Below, in pieces: positions 35,104-47,149 of a stretch of DNA of 64,000 bases. Each line of letters begins with the position of its first letter. Position 1 is the first letter of the stretch. The position numbers and the translations under genes were made by a program. The notes under the pieces were generated by a model. The model was given only the letters and a program-made list of their open reading frames with translations. It ran no database searches and was not told where the DNA came from. Source of the stretch: Aquilaria yunnanensis (taxonomy: Eukaryota > Streptophyta > Magnoliopsida > Malvales > Thymelaeaceae); the NCBI GenBank assembly GCA_039654915.1, contig CM077597.1, positions 43,312,001 to 43,376,000 of the forward strand, given 5' to 3'.

Positions 35104-38100
35104 GGTCATACCTTACATAATCATATAACAATCACAACTAGTTTAGAATAAAAACATACATAACTAGCATGGAATATAAACTTTCACAACTTGTTTGGAA
35201 TAACAACAATCACAGCTTGTTTAGAATGGAATGTAGACAATCACAACTAGTTTACAGTAGAAACATTCACAACATGTTTAAAATGGAGTGAAAACAATCA
35301 CAACTAGCTTGGAATAGAAACATTCACAATCTCTTCAAAATGGAATGAAAACAATCACAACATGTTTAGAATAGAAACATTCACAGCTAGTTTATAAGGG
35401 GATGTAAATATTCATAACTAGTTTGGAACACAAAAAATCACAACTTGTTTTGAATGGAATGGAAACATTTACAACTAGTTTTGAATAGAAACATTCACAA
35501 TTACTTTAGAATAGAAACTTTCACAACAAATTTAGAATGGAATGGAAATATTCACAACTAATTTGGAATAGAAACATTCACAACTAGTTTGAAATAAAAA
35601 CATTTACAACTTGTTTAAAATGGAAAGGAAACATTCACAACTAGTTCAGAATAAAAACATTCACAACTTATTTTAGAGTGGAATGCAAACATGCACAACT
35701 AGTTTGGAATAAAATGGTGACATTCACAACTAGTTTTGAATAGATATATTCATAACTTCTTTAGAGTGGAAGGGAAACATTCACAACTTCTTTAGATTGG
35801 AATGGAAACATTCACAACTTCTTTGGAATAGAAACATTCACCACTTGTTTAAAATGGAATAGAAATATCCATAACTAGTTTGTAATAGAAACATTCACAA
35901 CTAGTTTCAGATGGAGTGGAAACAATCACAACTAGTTTCGAATGGAAACAATCACAACTTGTTTGGAATGAAAACAATCATAACTTGTTTGGAATGGAAA
36001 CATTCACAACATGTTTGGAGTAGAAACATTCAGAATTACACTTGTTTAGAATGCAATGGAAACATTCATAGCTAGTTTGGAGCAGAAACATTCCTAACTA
36101 GTTTGGAATAAAAACTTTTACAACTTGTTTATAGTGAAATGGAAACATTCACAACTTGTTTGGAATAGAAACTTTCACAACTTGTTGGGAATACATACAT
36201 TCACAACATTTTCATAATGGAATGGAAACATTCATAACTTTTTTGGAGTAGAAACATTCACAACTAGTTTGGAATAGAAATATTCACAACTTGTTTGGAA
36301 AAGAAACTTTCACAATTTTTTTAGACTGGAATGAATGTTTTCACAACTTGGGTTGAATGGAAATATTCACAACTTGTTTTGAATGAAATGGGAACACTCA
36401 TAATCAATTTGGATGAGAAAAATTCGTAGCTTGTTCATAATGGAGTGGAAACATGCACAACCTATTTAGAATGGAATCGAATCATTCACAAATTGTTCGA
36501 AATAAAAACGTTCACAACTTATTTCAAATAGAAACTTTCACAACTAGTTTAGAATAGGAACATTTAGACATTATTCTCAAAGAAATGGAAACATTCACAA
36601 ATAGTTTGGAATATAAAGAATCACAACATGTTTAGAATGGAATAGAAACATTCACATCTTGTTTGGAATAGAAACATTCACAACTAGTTTGGAATAGAAA
36701 TATTCGCAATAAGTTTGGAGTAGAAACATTTACAACTTGTTTAGAATGGAATGGAAACATTCACAATTAGTTTGGCACAAAAACATTCCCAACTAGTTCA
36801 TAATAGAAACTTTCACAACTTATTTATAGTGGAATGGAAACATTCACAAGTAACTTGTTTAGAATGGAATGGAGACATTCACAACTAGTTTGGAACAGAA
36901 ACATTAACAACTTGTCTTGAATGGAATGGAAACAATCATGACTAGTTTCGAATAGTAACATTGACAACTTGTTTGGAACTGAATAGAAACATTCACAACT
37001 AGTTTGGAATAGAAACATTTCCAAATAGTTTGGACTAGAAACTTTCATAACTTGTTCATAACGGAATGGAAGCATTCACAATCTGTTCGAAATAGAAGCT
37101 TTCACAATGTGTTTGGAATACATACATTCATAACTTGTTTAGAATGGAATGAAAATATTCCTAACTTTTTTGGAACAGGAACATTCACAACTAGTTTGGA
37201 AAAAAAATAATCACAACTTGTTTGGAATCGAAACTTTCACAGCTTATTTAGAATGGAATTGATGCTTTCACAACTTGTGTGGAATGGAAACATTCACAAC
37301 TTTTTTTTTTAATGAAATGGAAACATTCACAACTAATTTTGGAATAGAAACATTCATAGCTTGTTTATCATGAAGGGCAAACATCCACAACTTGTTTAGA
37401 ATGGAATGAAAACATTCACAACTAGTTTGGAATAAAATCAATAACAATTTGCTTGGAATAGAAACATTCACAACTTGTTCAGAATAGAAATGTTCACAAC
37501 TTGTTCAGGATAGAAACATTCACAGCTTGCTTAGAATGGAATGGAAACAATCACGACTAGTTTGGAGTAGAAATATTCACAACTTGTTTACAATGGAATA
37601 GGAATGGTCACAACTAGTTTAAAATAGAAACATTCATAAATTGTTGGGAATAGAATGGAAATCTTCACAACTTGTTTGGAATGGAATAGAAACATTCACA
37701 ACATGTTTAGAATCAAATGGAAATATTCACGACTAGTTTAGAATAGAAACATTCACAACTAGTTTTGAATAGAAAGATTCACAAATTGTTTGGAATGGAA
37801 GTATTCGCAACTTGCTTTAATTACAATGGAAACAATCACAAACAGTTTGGTATAGAAACATTTACAACTAATTTGGAATAGAAACATTCACAACATGTTT
37901 ACAATGGAATGGAAACAATTGCAACTAGTTTGGAAAAGAAACATTTACAAGTTGTTTAGAATGCAGTGGAAACTTTCACAACTAGTTTTGAATGGAAGGG
38001 AAACATCCAAACTAGCTTAGAATGGAATGAAAACAATGACAACTAGTTTGGAATGTAAATGTTCAGAACTTGTTTGGAATAAAATGAAAACATTCATAAT

Positions 38101-40263
38101 TAGTTTTGAAAAGAAATATTGAAAACCTGTTTGGAATAGAATAGAAACATTTACAATTAGTTTGGAATAGAAACATTCACAAATGATTTAGAGTAGAATG
38201 GAAACAATCACAGCTAGTTTGGAATAGAATCATTCACAACTAGTTTTGAATATAAACATTCATAACTAGTTTAGAATAGAATGAAAACATTCACAACAAG
38301 TTTGGAATGGAAGGGAAACATTCAAAACTTGTTTTGAATTGAATAGAATCATTCCTTACTTCTTAAGAATTGAATGGAAACATTCACAAGTTGTTTAGAA
38401 TAGAAAAATTCACAACTTGCTGGGAATGGAATGGAAACATTCATAACTAGTTTGGAATTCAAATGTTCGCAACTAGTTTGGAATACAATAGAATGCAAAC
38501 ATTCACAACTTGTTTGGAATAGAAACATTAAAAACTTGTTTAGAATGAAAAGGAAACACTCCTAACTAGTTTGCAATCAAAGCATTAACAACTTATTTAA
38601 AATGGAATGGAAAACTTTACAACCAGCTTGAAATAAAAACATTCACAACTTGTTTAGCGTGGAATGGAAAACATGCACAACTAGTGTGGACCAGAAAGAT
38701 TCATAACTAGTTTAGAATGGAATGGAAGCATTCACAATTAGTGTGGAATAGAAACGTTCACAACTTGTTTAGAATAGAACATTCACAACTTGTTTAGAAT
38801 AGAATATTCATAACTTGTTTAGAATATAGACATTAACAATTTGTTTAGAATAGAGAGATTAACAAATTTTTTTGAAAAGAAACATTGACAACAAGTTTAG
38901 AATGTAATGGAGGCAATCACAACTATTTTTTAATAGAAACATTCACAACTTGTTTGGAATATAAACAGTCACAACCTGTTTAGAATACAAACATTCACAA
39001 CTTGTTTGGAATAGAAACATTCATGACATGCTTAGAATGGAATAGATAGAATCACAACTAGTTTGGAATTGAAACATTTAGAACATCTTAAAATGGAATA
39101 GAAACATTCACAACTAATTTGTAGTGGAAACAATTACAACTTATTTGGAATTGAAACATTCACAAATTGTTTATAATGGAATCATTCATAACTAGTTTGG
39201 AATTAAAACATTCACAACTTGTTTAGAATGGAATCAAAACATTCACAACTATTTTAGAATAGAAACATTCATAACTAGTTTGGAATAGAAAAATTCATAA
39301 ATTTTTTGGAATGGAAGCATTCACTACATGCTTTCATTAAAGTGGAAACAATCACAACTAACATGGAACTGAAACATTCGCAACTAGTTTGGAATAGAAA
39401 AATTCAAAACTTGTTTAGAATAGAATCGAAGGACAACTTGTTTAGAATGGAATTGAAGCATTCACAACTACTTTGGAATAAAAACATTCATAACTTGTTT
39501 AGAATAGAATGGAAACTTTCACAAGTAGTTTTTAATGGAATGGAAACATTCACAACTAGTTTAGAATAGAAATGTTCAAAAGCTAGTTTGGAATTCAATG
39601 GAAAAAATGACAACTAGTTTGGAATATAAACTTTCACAAACTGTTTAGAATACGATAAAAAGATTCATAACCAATTTGGAAACGAAACATTCACATCCTG
39701 TTTAGAATGGATTGGAAACATTCACAACTATTTTGGACTAGAAACATTGACAACTAGTTTAGAATGGAATGGAAACAATCACAACTAGTTTGGAAAAGAA
39801 ATGTTCACAACTAGTTTGTAAAAGAAACATCACAACCAGTTTAGAATGGAACAAAAACAATCATAACTTGTTTGGAATAGAAACATTCACAACTTGTTTG
39901 GGGTAGAAACATTCACATCTTGTTTAAAATAATATTTAAACAATCACAACTAGTTTGGAAAAGAAACATTGACAACTTGTTTGGAATGGAAAGGAAACAA
40001 CCACAACTAGTTTGGAGTTGAAAGATTCATAACTAGTTTTGGAATGAATAGAAACATTCACAACTAGTTTGTAATAGAAACATTCGCAACTTGTTTAGAT
40101 TGTAACAGAAACATTCACAACTTGTTTAGAATGAAATTGAAGGATTCACAACTTGTTTGGAATGAAATGGAAGCATTCACAACTTGTTCAGAATGAAATG
40201 AAAACATTTACAACTTGTTTAGAATAGAATGCATACATTCACAATTAGTTTAGAATAGAAACA
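35104..40263 (+). repeat. Satellite array, first block
   Basis: After about 30 transitional bases the sequence is a continuous tandem array. Two monomer types alternate irregularly: about 26 bp (ATTCACAACTAGTTTGGAAT then AGAAAC) and about 31 bp (ATTCACAACTTGTTTAGAAT then GGAATGGAAAC), the longer having one extra GGAAT-like step. Monomers vary by substitutions and small indels. Short ORFs in it are by-products of the repeat. There is no gene in this block. Confidence 0.95.
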
Positions 40264-41679
40264 TGTTAGTATTGTGCCCAAAAAGCCAATCATGAGATGA
40301 TTGTATTTTTGCACATTGAGTCATGATATTTTATTGAGGCATTAATCCAACAATTTTGTTTGTTGTTTTGTTTCTGCGTAACGTAATAAACATAATTGTA
40401 ACCCTAGAATAATGATATTCTTAAACGTCCCTAGTGTAGTATTATTGTGGAGCGGGTTGCAATAATACATAATGACTAGCATATGTGGAGACTAATATGA
40501 GATATGTAGTCTACATATGGGTACAAGTTGGAGAACTTGTGTACTGGACCGACCCACCATGAGAACACTTCATGGATCGTTATATGAGTGTCATAAGTGA
40601 TTCTCATAGTGATCATGGTATATGTAGTCCTTCGACCTAAGATCATCAAGGTTCCCTACATGTGAGTCACATACTTTGATATTTTCCTTTGTTGCTCGTA
40701 ACTGAGTGAACTTGAAGGAGGTCATTGGGTATGTCACATATCATGCGGAGGGATTTGTATGATCAAGATGGGATTTGTCCCTCCTATGTAACGGGAGTGA
40801 TATCTTTGGGCCCCTTGATAGAGTGAGACTTAGAAAATGCATGGCCATGCTCCGATGAGTTGATATATGATATCAATGTCATCAGTTTAAGTTAGTCTAC
40901 TCGGTAATCAAGAAACCAAAGATTGGGCTATACGAGAGTGACACATTCCATGTCTCATGCTTAGTCTTGATATCTTGGACAAAGGGACAATGGCATATAT
41001 CGGTCATGATCATAAAGGTTTAGTCGATTCACCGACAATCTTGTCACTTGGGTAGCAATGATGTGTTGCTAGACACCACTCATTGCTTATGATCATAAAT
41101 GTGATTTATGATCATTGCCAACATGGCAAGAGCCTATTGGGTCGCACACATAGAGTTATTTGGATCATTAGAGTGCATGGGCTAATTATTTGGGTTATGG
41201 TTTCACTTTAATTTCGTATTAATAATGGGCCAAGGAGTTGAGCCATTATTAAGCCCCAAATTAAATCCTAATTGGATTAGGGCTTTGAAACCCATTAGGC
41301 CTGGAAGTTGAGTCTCACTATAAATACAACTTTTAAGTGAGAAATTCGTAGGTCTCCTTGCCCTAGCCTCCCAAAAGGACAGCCGCACTCTTCTCTTGGA
41401 ATTCCTTGGAGGACGCAAGCTAGCACTGCGAGAGCAAGAGAAACGCATCTGCCGGGACATGGTGGAAGCGTGGTGATCCCGAGAGGCTCGTGTGGATACC
41501 ATAGAGAGCCTGAACACGTCAACTGTTCAGGTTTTGTGATTCGACTCTACAGTTGAGTGAGAGATCTCAACCGAAAATTAGGTATGAAATTTTCGAACAC
41601 CCGGTTTACCCCGTTTCACTTGGATCCTGGAGGGTTTCGGTTAAATTCCGCTGCGCTGTTTGGCTCCCGGAACCCAACA
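40264..41679 (+). mobile_element. Solo copia LTR inside the satellite
   Basis: A complete 1416-bp LTR (TGTTAGTATTGTGCCC to CCCAACA) flanked by a perfect 5-bp direct repeat, AAACA, at 40259-40263 and 41680-41684. Removing the LTR and one repeat restores a normal monomer (TAGAAACATTCG). It is very similar to the 5' LTR at 25714, so the insertion and later loss of the interior are recent compared with the array. Confidence 0.96.
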
Positions 41680-44600
41680 AAACATTCGTAACTAGTTTCG
41701 AATCGATTGGAAACAATGACAACTAGTTTGGAATATAAACAATAACAACCTATTTTGAATGGAATGGCAACATTCACAACTAGTTTGGAACACAAACATT
41801 TAGAACTTGTTTGGAATGAAATGGAAACATTCAAAACTAGTTTGAAATTGAAGCATTCACAACTACTTTAGAATGGAATGGAAACAATCACAACTAGTTT
41901 GAAAAAAAAACATTCACATCTAGTTTAGAATAGAAACATTCATAACTAGTTTAGAATGGAATGGAAACATTCACAACTAGTTTGGAATAGGAACATTCAC
42001 AACTTGTTTATAATAGAATAGAAACATCCACAACTAGTTTGGAATGGAATGGAAACGTTCACAACTTGTTTAGATTGAAATGGAAGCATTCACAACTAGT
42101 TTAGAATAGAAATATTTGCAACTAGCTTAGAATAGAATGGATACCTTCATAACTAGTTTGGACTTAAAATGTTCACAACTAGTTTAAAATCGAATGGGAG
42201 CATTCATAACTTGTTTGGAATAGAAAAATTCAGAACTAGTTTAGAATGGAACGTAAAGATTCACCACTAGTTTGGAAAAGAAACATTCACAACTAGTTTG
42301 GAATACAAACATTCACAACTTGTTTGAAATGGAATGGAAACATTCCTAACTTGTTTGCATTGGAAACATTGACAACTTGTTTAGAATGGTAGGGAATCAT
42401 TCAAAAGTAATTTGGAATAGAAATATTCAGAACTTATTTAGAATAGAATGGAAACATTCACAACTTGTTTGGAATAGAAACATTCACAACAAGTTTAGAA
42501 TGGAAAGGAAACATTCACAACCAGTTCGGAATAGAAACACTTATAACTTGCTTGGAATAAAAACATTCACATTTTGTTTTGAAGAGAAACATTCAGAACT
42601 TGTTTAAAAGGGAAATCTTGACAACTTGTTTGAAATAAAAGCATTCACAACTTGCTTAGAGTGGTATGTAAACAATGACAACTAGTTTGGAATAGAAACA
42701 TTTATAACTTGTTTAGAATGGATTTGAAACTTTCACAACTAGTTTGGAATTGAAACATTCACAATGTGTTCGTAGTAGAAACATTCACAATTTGTTCAGA
42801 ATGGAAACATTCTGAACTACTTTCAAATAGAAACATTCACAGCTTGTTTGGAATTGAATGAAAATATTCACAACCTACTTAGAATGGAATAGAAACAATC
42901 AGAACTTGTTTAGAGTGGATTGGAAACATTCACAACTAGTTTAGAGTGGAAACATTCACAACTAGTTTAGAATTGAAAGGTTCAAAAATTGTTTAGAATG
43001 GAAGCTTCATAACGTCCTTTGATGTAAATGGAAACAATTACAACTACTATCGAATAGACACATTCACAACTAGTTTTGAATAGAAACATTTACAACATGT
43101 TTGGAATAGAAATATCCACAAATTATTTAGAATGGAATTAAAACATTCACAACTACTTTGGAATAGAAACATTAACAACTTGTTTAGAATGGAATGGAAA
43201 CTTTCACAACTAGTTTTGAATAGAATCGGAGCATTCACAACTACTTTGGAATAGAAACACTCACAACTTGTTTAAAACATAAAAGAAACATTTACAACTT
43301 GTTTGGAATAGAAATATTCACAACTTGTTTAGAATAGAATGGAAACATTCACAACAAGTTTAGAACGCAAAACAGTTGCAACAAGTTTGGAATAGAAACA
43401 TTCAAAACCTGTTATAATGGAATAAAAACAATCACAACTAGTTTGGAATAGAAACATTCACAACTCGATTGTAACAGAAATATTCACAACTTCTTTAGAA
43501 TTGAATGGAAACAATCACAACTAGTGCAGAATAGAAACATTCGCTATTGATATATAATGGAATGGAGACTTTCACAACTAGTTTGGAATAGAAACACTCA
43601 CAACTCGATTGTAATAGAAATATTCACAACTTCTTTAGAATTGAATCGAAACAATCACAACTAGTTTGAAATAGAAACATTCGCTATTGATATAGAATGT
43701 AATGGAGACTTTCACAACTAGTTTGGAATAGAAACATTCACAACTTGCTTACAATGGTATAGAAATTGTCACAACTAGTTCAAACTAGAAACATTCACAA
43801 CTCGTTTAGAATGGAATAGAAACATACATGACCAGATTGGAATTGAAACATTCATAACTAGTTCAGAATAGAAACATTCATAACATGTTTATAATGCAAT
43901 GTGAACATTCACAACTAGTTAGGGATAGAAACGTTCACAACTTATTTAGAATAGAATGGAAACATTCAAACCTAGTTTAGCATGGAATTGAATATTTGTA
44001 ACTAGTTTGGACTAAAAAAATTTAGAACTTGTTTAGAGTCGAGTGGAAACACTCACAACTACTTTTGAATGGATTGGAATCATTCACGGCTAGTTTTGAA
44101 TAGAAATGTTCACAAATTCTTTTGAATGAAATGGAAACAATCACAACTAGTGTAGAATATAAACATTGACAACTTGTTTAGAATGGAATGACAACATTCC
44201 CACCTAGTTTCATATCAAAACATTCATAACATGTTTAGGATAGAATGGAATGGTAATTTGTTTGGAATAGAAACATTCACAACTAGTTTGGAATAGAAAC
44301 ATTCACAACTTGTTTAAAGTGGAATGGTAACTTTTACAACTAGTTTGGAATAGAAATACTCACAATTGGTTTAGAAAAAAAATGTTCACAACTTGTTTAG
44401 ATTACAAACATTCACAACCTATTTAGAAAGGAATGGAAACATTCATAACTAGTTTCGAATAAAAATATTAACAACTTGCTTAGAATGAAATGGAGACGCT
44501 CACAACTGGTTTAGAATTAAAACATTCACAACTTGTTTAGAATAGAAACATTACCTACGTGTTTAGAATAGAATGGAAACATTCACAAGTAGTTTGGAAC

Positions 44601-44897
44601 AGAAACATCTACAACTAGTTTAGAGTACAAACGTTCATTGCTTTTTTAGATTGAAGTCGGTACAATCATAATTAGTTCGGAATATAAATATTCATAACTT
44701 GTTTCAAATAGAAACATTAAAAACCTGCTTAGAATGGAATGAAAACATTCACAACATGTGTTGGAATAGAAACATTCATAACTTGTTCTGAATGGAAAGG
44801 AAAGATTCACAACTAGTTTTGAATACAAACATTCACAACTAGTTTAGAGTAGAAACATTCACAAATTTCTTGCAATGGAAACGTTCAAAACTTGCTT
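41680..44897 (+). repeat. Satellite array, second block, same orientation
   Basis: Continuation of the array with the same two monomer lengths. A variant CGCTATTGATATA appears at 43542 and again at 43682, marking a local duplication of 140 bp. From 43681 to the end the block follows the same variant order as 47526-48660. It stops within a monomer at ACTTGCTT, where the orientation flips. Confidence 0.92.
43402..43681 (+). repeat. 140-bp local tandem duplication in the satellite
   Basis: Two adjacent stretches each contain the ordered variants CTCGATTGTAA, CTTCTTTAGAATTGAAT and TTCGCTATTGATATA. The second starts 140 bp after the first. They are a few percent different, pointing to a recent local amplification of about five monomers. 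Confidence 0.75.
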
Positions 44898-47149
44898 GTG
44901 AATGTTTCTATTCCATTCCAAATAAGTTGGGAATGTTTTTATTCCAAACTAGTTGTTGATCCTTAAATTCCATTCCAAACAGGTTGTTAATGTTTCTATT
45001 CAGAACTTGTTGTAAATGTTTCTCTTTTAAACTAGTTGTGATCATTTCCATTTTATTCTAAACAAGTTGTAAATTTCTCTATTCCAAACTAGTTGTCAAT
45101 GTTTCCATTCCAATCTAAACAAATTGAAAATGTTTCTGAACCAAAGTAGTTGTGAATGTTTTTCTTCCAAACTTGTTGTGAATGTTTCCATTCCATTCCA
45201 AATAAGTTGAGAATATTTCTACCCTAAACAAGTTGTGATTATTTTCATTCCATTCTAAACAAGTTGTGAATGTTTTTATTCCACACAAGTTGTGAAAGTA
45301 TATTTTCCAAACTATTGTGATTGTTTCCATTCCAGTGTAAACAACTTATGAATATTCCTATTCTAAACCAGTCGTGGTTGTTTCCACTCCACTCTAAATA
45401 TGTTTTGAATGTTTCCATTTCCAACAAGTAGCAAATATTTCGAATCCATTCTAAACTAGTTTTGAATGTTTCTATTCAAAACTTGTTTTGAATTTTTTTT
45501 GTTCCGTTCTAAACAAGTTGTGAATGTTTCCACACCATTCTAAACAGGTTATGAATGTTTCTATTCCAAACAAGTTATGAATTTTTTTATTCTGAACTAG
45601 TTATGAATGTTTCCATTGCATTTTAAACAAGTTTTGAATGTTTCTATTCCGAACTAGTTGTTAATGTTTCCATTCTATTCAAAACTAGTTGTCAACATTT
45701 CGACTCCATTCAAATCAAGTTGTGAATGTTTTTATTCCAAACTACTTGTGAATGTTTCATTTTAGTCCAAACAATTTGTGAATGTTTCTATTCTAAACTA
45801 GTTGTGACTTTTTTCATTTCAATCTAAGGAATCCGTGAAGGTTTGCATTGCAAACAAGTTGTGAATGTTTTTCTTCCATACTAGTCGTGATTGTTTCAAT
45901 TTCAATGTAAGCAACCTGTGAATGTTTGCATTCCAAACAATTTATTATTGTTTTTATCCCAAACTAGTTGTGATTATTTCTTCTCCAAAGTAGTTGTGAA
46001 TGTTTCAGTTCCATACTAAACAAGTTATGAATCTTTCTATTAGAAGCAAGTTTTTAATGTTTCTATTCAAAATTAGTTGTTAATGTTTCCATTCACCTCT
46101 TAACAACTTATGAATATTTCTATTCCAAACTAATTGTGAATGTTTCCATTCCATTCTAAACAAGTTGTGAATGGTACTATTCCAAATAAGTTGTGAATGT
46201 TTCTATTCCAAACTAGTTGTGAATGTTTCAATTCCAAACAAGCTCTGAATGTTTCCATTTCTTTTTAAACAAGTTATGAATGATTCTATTCCAAACAACT
46301 TGTGAATGTTTGCATTCCATTCTAAACAAGTTGTAAATCTTTTTTATTCAAAACAAACTAAGAATGTTTACATTCCAAAGTAGTGGTGATGTTTCCATTG
46401 CATTCCAAATTAGTTCCAAATTTTTCCAGTCCACTCAATTTGTGAATGTTTCTATTCAAAACTGATTCTAAATATTTTTATCCCAAAGTACCTGTGAATG
46501 TGTAGATTTCATTCCAGACAAGTTGTCAATGTATCTATTCCAAACTAGTTGTGGTTGTTTCCATTGTATTCTATGCAAGTTGTGAATGTTTTTATTCGAA
46601 ACAAGTTATGAAAGTTTCTAAGTTTCTACTCCAAACAAGTTGTGAATGTATCTATTCTAAAGTTGTGAATGTTTCAATTCCAAAAATGTAGTAATTGTTT
46701 CTATTCCAAACTAGTTCTAAATGTCTCTATTCCATTCTAAACTTGTTACAAATGTTCCTATCGTAAACAAGTTGTGAAAGATTCTATTCTAAATAGGTTG
46801 TCTATGTTTCTATTCCAAATAAGTTATGAATGTTTCTATTCCAGTCTAGTTGTGAATATTTCCATTCCATTCTAAACTAGTTGTGAATGTTTCTATTCCA
46901 AACTAGTTGTGAATGTTTCCAGTTCATTCTAAACACGCTGTGAAAGTTTCTATTCTGAACAAGTTGTGAATTTCTACTCCAAATTACTTATGAATGTTTT
47001 TATTCCATTATAAACAAGTTATGGATGTTTCTACTCCAAACTAGTTGTCAATGTTCCCATTGTAATCTAAACAAGTTATGAATGTTTTTATTCCAAACAA
47101 GTTATGAATGTTTCTATTCTAAAATAGTTGAGAATGTTTCCATTCCATT
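44898..47149 (-). repeat. Inverted satellite block
   Basis: For 2.25 kb the monomers run on the other strand (TTGTGAATGTTTCTATTCCA). The left junction is ACTTGCTT|GTGAATG near 44897 and the right junction is CCATTCCATTG|AAAAGGAAC near 47149. No foreign DNA lies at either junction. Variant order in this block does not obviously match its neighbours, so it may be an inverted insertion and not a simple inversion in place. Confidence 0.93.
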
